Assembly: GCA_964626685.1 (NCBI GenBank)
Contig: CAZVJY010000008.1
Location: 1-64,000 of the forward strand
Origin: RGEC01 sp964626685
GTDB taxonomy: Bacteria; Bacteroidota; Bacteroidia; NS11-12g; UBA955
DNA length: 64,000 bases
Reading direction: 5' to 3'
Shown here: positions 1 through 9,254 of the stretch, piece after piece
How positions within the stretch are numbered: the stretch's first letter is position 1
Layout of the letters: each line of letters opens with the position of its first letter
Position numbers and translations under genes: made by a program
The notes under the pieces: generated by a model
Database searches by the model: none
What the model was told of the DNA's origin: nothing
Seen by the model: the letters and a program-made list of their open reading frames with translations, nothing else

Positions 1-379
1 GCTGAGCGCAAGCTTGCTTGCAGGCGAAAGCTGGGCATAAAAAAACACGGGCGATAGCCCGGGCTTTTGATGGTGGAACTACCCCCTTCAGGCTCACGAG
101 CGAGCTTGAGAGCGAGTAATCCAAGTTGCTGAGCGCAAGCTTGCTTGCAGGCGAAAGCAGGGCATAAAAAAAGATGGGCGATAGCCCGGGCTTTTGATGG
201 TGGAACTACCCCCTTCAGGCTCACGAGCGAGCTTGAGAGCGAGTAATCCAAGTTGCTGAGCGCAAGCTTGCTTGCAGGCGAAAGCAGGGCATAAAAAAAT
301 ACGGGCGATAGCCCGGGCTTTTGATGGTGGAACCACCCCCCTTCAGGCTCATGAGCGAGCTTGAGAGCGAGTAATCCAA
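1..379. repeat. Three-copy tandem repeat, unit about 127 bp
   Basis: Three nearly identical copies start at 1, 128 and 255. The third is one base longer (six C instead of five near 338) and decays after about 379. The left edge of the window cuts the array, so there may be more copies. Each unit carries the palindrome GCAAGCTTGC, a hairpin CGGGC-GATA-GCCCG beside a run of seven A, and a second inverted repeat that is perfect in copy 3 (GGTGG-AA-CCACC). Differences between copies cluster in the left arm of the first hairpin. No gene is visible inside; the minus-strand reading frame at 94-336 simply translates the repeat. From 380 to 533 the DNA is AT-rich and holds nothing else I can name. Confidence 0.9.
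39..315 (-). terminator. Terminator-like hairpins repeated in the tandem array
   Basis: Read on the minus strand, each repeat unit gives a short GC stem (about 48-61, 175-188 and 302-315) followed by seven or so T residues. This looks like a rho-independent terminator in triplicate. On the plus strand the same stem is followed by only four T. The transcript they would end is not evident: the nearest upstream minus-strand gene is clpB, and a plus-strand gene lies in between. Confidence 0.45.
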
Positions 380-533
380 ACCAATTTAATTAAAAGTTAG
401 AAGGTAAGAGTCTAAAGTTAATTAATTGTCCATTCCTGAATAACATTGACCATTTTTAGAATTCTTACAAATTGTATGCGCTTTAAAAATCAATTCTCAA
501 CTTTGGTAAACAATTTGCATACATAAGTCGTCT

Positions 534-1436
534 ATGTATCGGATGTTTCGTTTATTTATCTTACTCGTTGGGTTCAATACCATTGCATGCAAAGCAAATG
601 CCGGGGACACACTGATAGTGCAGTCCTCCCTCAAACATTCTAAATGGTTCAGCTACCGCATCATTACCCAGGAATATATTACCAATGTCAATGATTATTT
701 TTTGGATTTAAAACTGGATACATTCTTTATGGTGGTTCGAAACACCGGCAAGCCTTTTGAATACAAACTCAATTATTACCAGGATGAAAAGTTCACGCAA
801 CCGGTAAAAAAGAACGATCCCCTTTTGAAAAGTGAATACATCATCCGATTTGATCCCGTTTCAGGGAAAGCGGTGGAATTGCTAAACTGGAAAACCTTCA
901 GAGATCAGATGCTTAGCGATTTGTCCTTTCAGGCAGCCAATAAACTGATTAGCAGCTCAGAGTTTGATGATTATAAACAATTGCTCAATTCTGAGCCTTG
1001 GATGAGGAAAACAGTAATGCATGATATCACGTATGTCTTCAGTATTTATGGTGATACCATTCGCACGGATGCAGAGTACCTGAAAATCAAACCTGTACGT
1101 TCTCCCATGAGTGGGAAGGATTACGCCATTCTGGGTAGTTTTACATCTGAATTGCCGCCAGGTACACGCAATACAGTCGTGTTTCATGCCAGAAATAAAG
1201 CAGGTGATCTTGAAAAGCCTGAGCTGATGGAAGAGGTGAAGGCATATATGTTCAAGACATACCCCAAAGACAGCCCACTGCCCGAATTAACCGGTGTTGG
1301 GCTGAACTCTGAGATGGACTGGCAATACAACCGTATTCAACGGCAGATGCTTCGAATTTCAATTGCCGATGTACTTGCCATCAATGGTCAATCCCGCGGT
1401 AATATCCGCACCTTTGATCTTTGGGATAAAGAATAA
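534..1436 (+). CDS. Secreted or lipid-anchored hypothetical protein
   Basis: This 300-residue protein is not one I recognise. It begins with a basic start and a hydrophobic stretch typical of an export signal. Cys19 follows Thr-Ile-Ala, a weak match to a lipobox, and an Ala-Asn-Ala signal peptidase I site lies just after it, so lipoprotein and soluble periplasmic fates are both possible. The mature part is mixed alpha/beta with no obvious catalytic motif. A second ATG at 543 is an alternative start. It converges on clpB with only two bases between the stop codons and no terminator in between, so the two transcripts probably overlap at their 3' ends. Confidence 0.7.
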   Translation: MYRMFRLFILLVGFNTIACKANAGDTLIVQSSLKHSKWFSYRIITQEYITNVNDYFLDLKLDTFFMVVRNTGKPFEYKLNYYQDEKFTQPVKKNDPLLKSEYIIRFDPVSGKAVELLNWKTFRDQMLSDLSFQAANKLISSSEFDDYKQLLNSEPWMRKTVMHDITYVFSIYGDTIRTDAEYLKIKPVRSPMSGKDYAILGSFTSELPPGTRNTVVFHARNKAGDLEKPELMEEVKAYMFKTYPKDSPLPELTGVGLNSEMDWQYNRIQRQMLRISIADVLAINGQSRGNIRTFDLWDKE

Positions 1437-1438
1437 AC

Positions 1439-4027
1439 CTACGGGTTCACAAACATCAGATCCTGACCCTGGTAGTCCATGTGAATTTGTCCGTCCTTGC
1501 TCAGTTCTCCCGATAATATCCTTTTGCTGAGTTCATCCAGTACCCGTTTTTGCAGCACGCGCTTCAATGGTCTTGCCCCGAATTGTGGGTCGTAGCCAAG
1601 CTGGGCCAGCCAGTCAATGGCTCCTTCTGTCCAGGACAATGCTACATCGGCTTCTTTGAGCCTGTTCTGTATTTCTATCAGCTGCATTTCTACAATACTG
1701 CGTATATTTTCCCGGTTCAGTGGTTCAAACATCACTACCTCATCGATGCGGTTAAGAAACTCCGGTCTGATAGTGCGTTTCAGCAAATCATAAACCTTGG
1801 TCTTTGTTGATGCTATGATGGCTTCTTTATCGCCGGTTTCCAGGTTTTCAAAGTTCTCTCTTATGATATCACTGCCTAGGTTGCTGGTCATGATGATAAT
1901 GGTGTTCCTGAAATTGGCGGTTCTGCCTTTGTTGTCAGTGAGGCGGCCATCATCCAGTACCTGCAGCAATATATTAAATACATCGGGATGTGCTTTTTCT
2001 ATCTCATCCAGCAGCACTACGCTGTAAGGCCGTCTGCGTATGGATTCTGTGAGTTGTCCGCCTTCATCATATCCAACATAGCCGGGAGGTGCACCAATCA
2101 GGCGGCTTACGGTATGTTTTTCCTGGTATTCGCTCATATCAATACGCACCATGGCGGCATCTGAATTGAACATGTAATCGGCGAGGGCCTTGGCCAGCTC
2201 GGTTTTTCCTACACCTGTTGTACCCAGAAAAATAAACGAGCCTATGGGCTTTTTGGGGTCCTGCAGCCCGGCCCGGCTGCGCCTGATGGCATTGGAGAGT
2301 GCGCCAATGGCTTCTTCCTGGCCTACCACACGCTTGTGCAGCTCCTGTTCCAGCATCAGCAGTTTTTCCCTTTCACTCTGCAGCATTTTGGAAACTGGAA
2401 TGCCGGTCCATTTGCTCACAACATCGGCGATATCTTCAGAGTCAACCTCTTGTTTTACCATGCTCTTGCGATCGCCGTTACCCATTTTTACGGTCAGGGC
2501 AAAAAGCTCTTCTTCTGCCTGCTTGATAAGCCCATAGCGCAGTTCAGCCACACGCCCGTAGTTGCCTTCTCTTTCCGACTGTTCGGCTTCTATTCTGTAT
2601 TGCTCAATCAGTTCTTTCTTTTCCTGAATCTGGCTTAGCACGGCTTTCTCATTTTGCCACTGCGCATTCAGTGAATTTCGTTCTTCGCTGAGATTGGCAA
2701 TGTCCTCATTGAGTTTTCCCAGTTTGGTCTGGTCATTTTCCCGTTTAATGGCTTCCCGCTCTATCTCCAGCTGCATGATTTTGCGATTCAGCTCATCGAG
2801 GTCTTCGGGTACACTGTTCATTTCAAGGCGCAGTTTACTCGCCGCTTCATCCAGCAGGTCGATGGCTTTGTCCGGTAAAAAGCGGTCGTTGATGTACCGC
2901 TGGCTCATTTCCACAGAGGCAATAATGGCTTCATCCTTGATACGCACCTGATGGTGAACTTCGTATTTTTCCTTTAGTCCGCGAAGAATACTGATGGTTT
3001 CCTGTGTGTCGGGTTCTTCCACCATTACTTTCTGGAAGCGTCGTTCGAGGGCTTTGTCGGTTTCAATGTATTTCTGGTATTCGGCGAGGGTAGTAGCACC
3101 GATAGAGCGAAGCTCGCCGCGGGCAAGGGCGGGTTTCAGAATATTGGCGGCATCCATGGCGCCTTCACTGCGTCCCGCACCCACAAGGGTGTGTATTTCA
3201 TCAATAAATAAAACTACTTCGCCTGCGCTGCCAATGACCTCTTTAACCACCGCTTTCAGGCGCTCTTCAAATTCGCCTTTGTATTTGGCACCGGCAATGA
3301 GAGCGCCCATATCCAGGCTGTAAATTACTTTGGTTTTTAGGTTTTCAGGCACATCGCCGCGAATAATCCGGTGGGCAAGGCCTTCAGCAATGGCGGTTTT
3401 TCCCACGCCGGGCTCGCCAATGAGTACAGGGTTGTTTTTGGTTCTGCGGCTCAAAATTTGCAGCACCCTGCGGATTTCATCGTCTCTGCCTATCACCGGA
3501 TCCAGTTTGCCTGTGCGGGCCATGTCATTCAGGTTGATGGCATATTTTTTCAGTGCATTAAACTGGTTTTCAGCGGTTTCGCTGCTCACTTTTTGTCCGC
3601 CCCTGAGTTCTTTAATGGCTTTCATCAGTTCATTGCGTTTCAATCCTGCATCCTTTAAAATATTGGCTGCAGTATCCTTGCAATCAAGCATACCCACGAG
3701 AATGTGTTCATTGGTAATATAATCATCGCCCATTTCGGACATCGCTTTTTCTGCCAGGGAAGCTGCTTTGGTGGTTTCCTGAGAAATGTATACCTGCCCG
3801 CCTTCTACCCTCGGGAGTGAGGCTGCAGCCGAGCCGGTTGCTTCTTCAATACGTTTTGCATTCACACCGGTTTTTCCGGCAATAAACTGCCACATTTCTC
3901 CGTCTTCCGCAATGATTGCTTTTAGCAGGTGTACATTTTCTATGCGCTGCTGTCCGGCGCCTATCACCAGTTGCTGTGCTCTGGCTATGGTTTCCTGCGC
4001 CTTGATGGTGAAGTTTTGCAAATTCAT
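1439..4027 (-). CDS. clpB: ATP-dependent disaggregase ClpB
   Basis: ClpB is a hexameric AAA+ chaperone that threads aggregated proteins through its pore together with the DnaK system in the cytoplasm. The 862-residue length is standard. Visible in order are the N-terminal Clp repeat domain (about 1-145), the first AAA module with Walker A GEPGVGKT near residue 205, a long charged coiled-coil middle domain (about 410-530) that separates ClpB from ClpA and ClpC, the second AAA module with GTTGVGKT near 605, and a C-terminal D2-small domain. The ATG at 4027 gives the canonical amino terminus. I see no CIRCE operator in the 246-bp gap shared with the divergent RRM gene. Confidence 0.97.
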   Translation of the reverse strand: MNLQNFTIKAQETIARAQQLVIGAGQQRIENVHLLKAIIAEDGEMWQFIAGKTGVNAKRIEEATGSAAASLPRVEGGQVYISQETTKAASLAEKAMSEMGDDYITNEHILVGMLDCKDTAANILKDAGLKRNELMKAIKELRGGQKVSSETAENQFNALKKYAINLNDMARTGKLDPVIGRDDEIRRVLQILSRRTKNNPVLIGEPGVGKTAIAEGLAHRIIRGDVPENLKTKVIYSLDMGALIAGAKYKGEFEERLKAVVKEVIGSAGEVVLFIDEIHTLVGAGRSEGAMDAANILKPALARGELRSIGATTLAEYQKYIETDKALERRFQKVMVEEPDTQETISILRGLKEKYEVHHQVRIKDEAIIASVEMSQRYINDRFLPDKAIDLLDEAASKLRLEMNSVPEDLDELNRKIMQLEIEREAIKRENDQTKLGKLNEDIANLSEERNSLNAQWQNEKAVLSQIQEKKELIEQYRIEAEQSEREGNYGRVAELRYGLIKQAEEELFALTVKMGNGDRKSMVKQEVDSEDIADVVSKWTGIPVSKMLQSEREKLLMLEQELHKRVVGQEEAIGALSNAIRRSRAGLQDPKKPIGSFIFLGTTGVGKTELAKALADYMFNSDAAMVRIDMSEYQEKHTVSRLIGAPPGYVGYDEGGQLTESIRRRPYSVVLLDEIEKAHPDVFNILLQVLDDGRLTDNKGRTANFRNTIIIMTSNLGSDIIRENFENLETGDKEAIIASTKTKVYDLLKRTIRPEFLNRIDEVVMFEPLNRENIRSIVEMQLIEIQNRLKEADVALSWTEGAIDWLAQLGYDPQFGARPLKRVLQKRVLDELSKRILSGELSKDGQIHMDYQGQDLMFVNP

Positions 4028-4273
4028 ACATTCCTATTGGCAAATACTTTTCCATTTTTATCCAAATGCTAGGTTGTCAGCTATGATTTGAAACATCCTG
4101 TTTGTTTCAGTCAAAATGTCCGAAAACACAATGTTTTATTTGGTTTTACATGAAAAAATGGCAGTTTAAAAGCCCATTTTCAATCGAAGCGGGGTGATTT
4201 TTGTTAAAAAAATAAAAAATAATTAGGTTTTTTGAAATTTATACCACACCTTTGGTCACTCAAATAGATATTT

Positions 4274-4537
4274 ATGAACCTGTACATTGGAAATCTGAGC
4301 TATGCTACTAAAGACAACGATCTTAAGTCATTGTTCGAAGAAATCGGGGAAGTGTCCTCGGCAAAAATTATTATGGATCGTATTTCCGGCCGCAGCAAAG
4401 GCTTTGGTTTTGTAGAAATGCCAAACGACGATGAGGCTAGAAAAGCGATTGAAGACCTTAACGGCTATTCTTTCAACAATCGTGAAATTACCGTTAGCGA
4501 AGCACGCCCAAGACCTGAGGGTGGCGACAGACGCTAA
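4274..4537 (+). CDS. Small RRM-domain RNA-binding protein
   Basis: This 87-residue protein is a single RNA recognition motif. RNP2 (LYIGNL) lies at residues 3-8 and RNP1 (KGFGFVEM) near residue 42, with the aromatic residues that stack on RNA bases. It ends in a short Arg/Gly-rich tail. Such stand-alone RRM proteins are common in Bacteroidota and cyanobacteria, where they are linked to cold response and mRNA handling; the targets here are unknown. It is monocistronic, divergent from clpB, and followed at once by a strong terminator. A poor -7 match (CACCTTTG) lies in the AT-rich leader about 25 nt upstream. Confidence 0.93.
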   Translation: MNLYIGNLSYATKDNDLKSLFEEIGEVSSAKIIMDRISGRSKGFGFVEMPNDDEARKAIEDLNGYSFNNREITVSEARPRPEGGDRR

Positions 4538-4562
4538 ACCATAATATTTATCTCAAAAGAAA

Positions 4563-4586
4563 ATCCCGCAAATGCGGGATTTTTTT
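4563..4586. terminator. Bidirectional terminator after the RRM gene
   Basis: The hairpin ATCCCGC-AAAT-GCGGGAT is flanked by A residues on the left and six T on the right. It ends the RRM gene. Read on the other strand, it also lies just beyond the stop codon of the converging transglycosylase gene, which overlaps its T run. Confidence 0.88.
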
Positions 4587-6606
4587 ATTGTCCCAGGTCC
4601 AGCAATTCTTCCTTTTCTACAAGAAGAGCGCTGTCTGCCAGTTTTGGACGTCTAAGCCCGCGCACGGCAGGTCCCGTGATTTTCACATTGAAACTGCCTG
4701 AATCCGATGCTGAAATATCGCCCCGCCTGATCATATTGTTGCGTATAGCAACAAAGTTCCAGTTCTTCTGCGATACATAGCCGGCACTGTCAACAAAATA
4801 GGCATAGCTTTTTGGCATCGGCACGATGCTGGCCAGAAAGGCACATTCCAGCGGTTCGAGTGCTGCAGCCGGCTTGGCAAAATAAAATCGGGAAGCTTCT
4901 CCAACCCCAAATACGCCGGGACCCCATTCAATGATATTCAGGTATACCTCAAACATACGGGATTTACTGGTCAGTCGCTGGCTTTCAATAAGCCATACGA
5001 TGAGAATCTCTTCTGCTTTTCTTGCCAGGGTTTTCTTGCGGCTGAGAAATACATTTTTAACCAGTTGCATGGAAATGGTACTGCCACCCCGGGCAAAGCG
5101 TTTGCGAACATAATTTTGGGCAATGCTTTGTCTGATGGCCTCTGCATAAAAGCCGTTATGGTTGAAAAAGGCAGGATCTTCGCCCGTCATAACTGCTTTT
5201 TGTATCATCTGCGGAATTTCAGAAATAGGAGTGAAGCTGCTGTTGGATGGGCCTACCATAAAGCTGCGTACCGGTTTTCCACGATCATAGAAAGTATGCC
5301 TGAATTCCCCGTTCATCTTGCGGAGATTGGTTTTTCCCATCTCCTCTATTTTAAAATCGTAGGGTTTTAGTTCGCTGAAAAAGGTGCAGTCAAAAGGTTT
5401 TTTATCATCCAGATGCGCTGCCATGTGGTATTCCAGTTCTCCTGAAACCTTTATTTCGCTTAGATTCTGAAACATGCCCTCGGGCAGGGATTCAAAAAAA
5501 TCAGAGGCTTTTATTTTTTCTGCCCTGAATTTAAGATCGTACTGCTTGTGTGCACCCAGATCTGCTTTTGCATGTAGAAACGTACTGATTTTGTTCAGTT
5601 TTAAATTGCTGCTGCTGTCTATTTCGATGAAATCCTTACCCAGTCTGGCCACCAGGGTGCCAGCGCATTCCTTTATAACCACATTGGTATCTGCCAGTCT
5701 TTTGTCGTTCACAAAAATGCCCTGCACAGCGCCTTTTGCCTGTATTTGAAGCACGCCTCCGCTCATTTCAAAATCTTCCAGGGTAAAATCAGCCTTTCTA
5801 AAGCCAGCACTTACCCCAAACCTGTTTTTAAGAAACGGCAGCTCATTTTGGATATTCCCGGAAGGCTCCACAACCAGCGAGCCGGTAATGTCGCTTCTGT
5901 CTAATTCTCCGGATATCCTAAAAGTGTTTTTTTTGTCGTTTTCCAAAATTCCCAGTGTGCCGGCGATGTCATCTCCGTCATATATCAACGACGGTATTTC
6001 CAGCCCCATTTTGTTGCTTGAATCGCGAAATTCTGCCGATACATTTTGTAATTCAATAGTCCCTGGAACTTTGGCCAGTCCGCGTTTTATAAGGTTGAAA
6101 ACCCTTTGTACCAGCGGATCTTTTGATTTTTGACTACGCTCCGTTTTGTCCAGTAAACCACAATAATTGCAGCCGGTTTCGTCATTCACCGCTGTGATTC
6201 GAGTGTTAATCAGCTTTATTCCCCCGATGGTCGGACCGTTCCAGATGGTTTTCCATATATCCACAGATACAGAGAGTTTCTGGGAATACAGGAGTGTATT
6301 GCCTGATTTATGCAGGTGCAGGCTATCAAAACCTACCGTAAAAATGCCTGAAAAACCCTTGTCAGCGCAGGTGAGCGTGTATCCTTTCTTTGCAGTTTTT
6401 GCAACCGCTTTTCCCCATGCCATCTGCAATATTTGGTTTCTGAAGGCAAACCAAAGTACCATCATCAGCATCAACCCCAGCAAGGCGATGGATGCAAAAA
6501 TTCTCAGCCGTTTTTTAACCAGCGGCTTCGAGAAAAAGTTCAGGAGTTTACCTGGAACCTTCGCTAATCCCTGTATAACTAAACGGAGAAATGGATTTGA
6601 GTTCAT
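4585..6606 (-). CDS. Membrane-anchored peptidoglycan glycosyltransferase (GT51) with a large N-terminal region
   Basis: The C-terminal part (about 470-630) is a GT51 domain that polymerises lipid II into glycan strands. It shows GEDPAFFNHNG with the catalytic Glu near residue 475, RGGSTISMQLVKN, and EVYLNIIEWG with the second Glu. There is no transpeptidase domain, so this is a monofunctional enzyme. Unlike the usual roughly 240-residue MtgA, it has about 400 extra residues between an N-terminal membrane helix (about 35-55) and the catalytic domain; this part is beta-rich and resembles AsmA-like periplasmic regions, though that resemblance is only by eye. The ATG start lies 59 bp inside purB, so translation may be coupled to it. 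Confidence 0.88.
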   Translation of the reverse strand: MNSNPFLRLVIQGLAKVPGKLLNFFSKPLVKKRLRIFASIALLGLMLMMVLWFAFRNQILQMAWGKAVAKTAKKGYTLTCADKGFSGIFTVGFDSLHLHKSGNTLLYSQKLSVSVDIWKTIWNGPTIGGIKLINTRITAVNDETGCNYCGLLDKTERSQKSKDPLVQRVFNLIKRGLAKVPGTIELQNVSAEFRDSSNKMGLEIPSLIYDGDDIAGTLGILENDKKNTFRISGELDRSDITGSLVVEPSGNIQNELPFLKNRFGVSAGFRKADFTLEDFEMSGGVLQIQAKGAVQGIFVNDKRLADTNVVIKECAGTLVARLGKDFIEIDSSSNLKLNKISTFLHAKADLGAHKQYDLKFRAEKIKASDFFESLPEGMFQNLSEIKVSGELEYHMAAHLDDKKPFDCTFFSELKPYDFKIEEMGKTNLRKMNGEFRHTFYDRGKPVRSFMVGPSNSSFTPISEIPQMIQKAVMTGEDPAFFNHNGFYAEAIRQSIAQNYVRKRFARGGSTISMQLVKNVFLSRKKTLARKAEEILIVWLIESQRLTSKSRMFEVYLNIIEWGPGVFGVGEASRFYFAKPAAALEPLECAFLASIVPMPKSYAYFVDSAGYVSQKNWNFVAIRNNMIRRGDISASDSGSFNVKITGPAVRGLRRPKLADSALLVEKEELLDLGQ

Positions 6607-7909
6607 GCTTTACGGAATCAGAAACGTCTAAGGTATCGATAAACCGGGCGAATGAATCCCTGTTCATTTTTTCGTTGGTGCGGGTCAGCTCTTTCAGCGC
6701 CTCGTAAGGGTTGGGATAATTTTCCCTGCGTAAAATGGTTTGAATGGCTTCTGCCACTACCGCCCAGTTGTTTTCAAGGTCTTTTTGAATGGCAGCCTCG
6801 TTTAGCAGCAGTTTGTCCATGCCTTTCATGAGGCTTTTAATGGCGATAAGGGTATGCGCAAAGGGCAGGCCGATATTGCGCAGCACGGTGCTGTCGGTGA
6901 GGTCTCTTTGCAAACGGCTGATGGGAAGTTTCGCTGCCAGGTGTTCAAACAAGGCATTGGCAATACCCAGGTTGCCCTCGGCATTTTCAAAATCAATGGG
7001 GTTGACCTTGTGCGGCATGGCGCTGCTGCCCACTTCGCCTTCCTTGATCTTTTGCCGGAAATATTCCATGCTGATGTAGGTCCAGATGTCCCTGCTAAAG
7101 TCAATGAGGATGGTGTTGATGCGCTTGAAATTGTCGCACTGGGCAGCCAGGTGATCGTAATGCTCAATTTGGGTGGTGGTCTGGCTGCGGTTCAGTTCCA
7201 GTTTGTTGTTTACAAAATCATTGGCAAATGCCACCCAATCCACCTGCGGATAGGCAATGTGATGGGCATTGAAATTGCCGGTGGCGCCGCCAAATTTAGC
7301 CGCATGCGGTATCGTAGTCAGCAGTGAAAGCTGATTTTGCAACCTTTCGGCAAATACCTTGATTTCCTTACCCAAACGGGTAGGAGATGCCGGCTGTCCG
7401 TGCGTTCTGGCCAGCATGGGAATGTGCTGCCATGCGGCGGCCATTTCTGAAAGTGTATTTGCCACAGCTTGGAGTTGCGGCAGTATGCTGTTTTCCAGCG
7501 CTTCTTTGATGCTGAGCGGAACGGCTGTATTGTTAATATCCTGGCTGGTAAGGCCAAAATGTACCCATTCGCGGTAAGCTGAAAGGCCCAACGCATCGAG
7601 TTTTTCCTTTACCACATATTCCACAGCTTTTACATCATGGTTGGTCGTTTTTTCAATTTCTTTCACCCTCAGGATGTCCAATTCCGGTAGATTGTGACTC
7701 CATTGGGTAAGTATATCGGCATTTTTAAGCAATGCTGAAAAATCAATCCCGGGAACGGGCAACTCAGCCAAAGCAATGAGGTAGGCTACTTCCACCCGAA
7801 TGCGGTATTGGATAAGACCGCTTTCGGAAAAATAACCGGATAATTCTTGTGTGGATTTGTGATAACGGCCGTCTGCCGGGCTTATGGCTGTAAGTGGGTT
7901 GAATTCCAT
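6548..7909 (-). CDS. purB: Adenylosuccinate lyase
   Basis: PurB removes fumarate from SAICAR and from adenylosuccinate, two steps of purine synthesis. The 453-residue protein has the fumarase/aspartase superfamily signature GSSAMPHKVNP in the flexible catalytic loop, the histidine motifs TTNHDVKAVEY and ARTHGQP, and the usual C-terminal PFSYTG motif. It is of the E. coli PurB length class. The 3' end overlaps the GT51 gene by 59 bp, an unusual pairing of purine and cell-wall genes. A perfect -7 element TAACTTTG ends 12 nt before the ATG. Confidence 0.97.
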   Translation of the reverse strand: MEFNPLTAISPADGRYHKSTQELSGYFSESGLIQYRIRVEVAYLIALAELPVPGIDFSALLKNADILTQWSHNLPELDILRVKEIEKTTNHDVKAVEYVVKEKLDALGLSAYREWVHFGLTSQDINNTAVPLSIKEALENSILPQLQAVANTLSEMAAAWQHIPMLARTHGQPASPTRLGKEIKVFAERLQNQLSLLTTIPHAAKFGGATGNFNAHHIAYPQVDWVAFANDFVNNKLELNRSQTTTQIEHYDHLAAQCDNFKRINTILIDFSRDIWTYISMEYFRQKIKEGEVGSSAMPHKVNPIDFENAEGNLGIANALFEHLAAKLPISRLQRDLTDSTVLRNIGLPFAHTLIAIKSLMKGMDKLLLNEAAIQKDLENNWAVVAEAIQTILRRENYPNPYEALKELTRTNEKMNRDSFARFIDTLDVSDSVKHELKSISPFSYTGISEGSR

Positions 7910-7921
7910 GGTTCCGCCTCA

Positions 7922-7929
7922 CAAAGTTA
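7922..7929 (-). promoter_or_regulatory. -7 promoter element of purB
   Basis: On the minus strand this reads TAACTTTG, an exact match to the Bacteroidota -7 consensus TAnnTTTG, 12 nt before the purB start codon. Confidence 0.6.
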
Positions 7930-8070
7930 CGAAAAATACACGGGAGGGATTGTGTAGCTTGGTATTTTCGTGTTTTGTTCACGGCTAAATGGGGGCTGGT
8001 GCGGTATTTGTTGTATAGTTGGGTATTACAAGCAACTATTTTCAACTGAATTTTAAAATCAAATTACGGA

Positions 8071-9171
8071 ATGAGTATAACTACTTTCATTGCTGCTTCA
8101 GCCTTGTTGATGACAGGTTTGGGCGAACAAAATCATTTAGCAGTAACTTCAGACTCAACCACAAAGCCGTTTATAAAAAAGAGTGATTACACATTCCGCA
8201 ATGGCTTCGCGGGTATACACTATACCTCACAGCACGCACTCACGCCCGCATTGAAAGACAGCAATCGATACAACGCGGGCTTCAACCTGCAGCTCATGAG
8301 CCGCAATTTGTTGCCGGCTTCACCATTTGGCGGGTATCTGGGACTGGACTGGGGTATGCAGTTTTACGGAAAGGGCAACAAAACCAATGTGCAGCTGAAT
8401 ACCAACAACGGCGACAGTGGCTGGACCCGGCTGAGCACCTTCAGCATGGACTTTTTTGCCCGTGGCCACATTGAATATGCCCGATACAAACTGATTCCGT
8501 ATGTAAACTTCTTTGCCGGGCCCAGGTTTTACAGCACCAACCAGAAGGTACAGAGCTACATTCCCCTGGCCAATACAGAGAGCAGTGATTTGATTAATGC
8601 GGCCACATCTATGAGTTTTATGACCGGAGCCGGAGCGGGGTTGCGCTGGCGTATTTCGGATGTGGTTTCGCTGGATGCCCTGTTTGACTGGATGAGCGGC
8701 AGTAAAGCCAAAATAGTGGATCTTGACAAAAGTACCTTTAACGGGTTGAGCTATAACCTGGTGAAGAAAAGTGTGACGCCCGAATACTATCAGGTGAAGT
8801 TTGGGGTGTTGTTTAACCTGGGTGATGACGAAAACTATGAGCCTGCCACAACCACCCAAACCACCTACCGCGAGCCGCAATATATTTACACCCAGCCATC
8901 TTACCAGTATTACGACAGCAGCACCAATACCTGGAAGGAATTGCCCATGTGTCCATGCAATTGCGACAGCACCGGCAAGAAGATTTCGCCAACCAACATC
9001 CGCAGGGTTACTCCAAAAGCAAAAAGAAGGAACTATGAGAATACTGAAAATAATGAAACCCAACCCCAAAACAGGCCGCCGGCCGGTAGTGGAAGTTCAC
9101 CTGTGCCAGCGGGTAAAGGTGCATTTCCGGGAATAAAGCCCTCGGGCAGTGGGGGGAAGGTTAAGAGTTGA
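8071..9171 (+). CDS. Predicted outer-membrane beta-barrel protein, unknown function
   Basis: This 366-residue protein starts with a short hydrophobic segment that could be a signal peptide. About 240 residues follow with alternating aromatic and polar residues, repeated short strands and Gly/Asn turns, typical of Bacteroidota outer-membrane beta-barrels (for example YLGLDWGMQFYGKG and LIPYVNFFAGPRFY). The last 110 residues are low complexity: Tyr/Thr/Gln-rich, then a Cys cluster (MCPCNCDSTGKK), then a Pro/Gly/Ser-rich tail. Such a tail would be unusual inside the membrane and may face the periplasm. I cannot assign a ligand or function. It is divergent from purB, with a one-mismatch -7 element (TATAGTTG) in the shared gap. 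Confidence 0.7.
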   Translation: MSITTFIAASALLMTGLGEQNHLAVTSDSTTKPFIKKSDYTFRNGFAGIHYTSQHALTPALKDSNRYNAGFNLQLMSRNLLPASPFGGYLGLDWGMQFYGKGNKTNVQLNTNNGDSGWTRLSTFSMDFFARGHIEYARYKLIPYVNFFAGPRFYSTNQKVQSYIPLANTESSDLINAATSMSFMTGAGAGLRWRISDVVSLDALFDWMSGSKAKIVDLDKSTFNGLSYNLVKKSVTPEYYQVKFGVLFNLGDDENYEPATTTQTTYREPQYIYTQPSYQYYDSSTNTWKELPMCPCNCDSTGKKISPTNIRRVTPKAKRRNYENTENNETQPQNRPPAGSGSSPVPAGKGAFPGIKPSGSGGKVKS

Positions 9172-9254
9172 GGATTGTTTAATCGTTAAGTCCTTGTAAT
9201 GTCATACTGAGCTTGCCGAATGGTGCTGGCCTAAACTGATTTTTCGTTTATTAC

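Noticed and set aside
94..336. An 80-residue minus-strand reading frame inside the first 400 bases
   Set aside because: It is a translation of the tandem repeat: the same peptide recurs with the repeat period, with no start context or relation to known proteins.
1..379. CRISPR array or tRNA cluster as an explanation for the tandem repeats
   Set aside because: The copies abut without unique spacers and have no cloverleaf with the conserved T-arm sequence.
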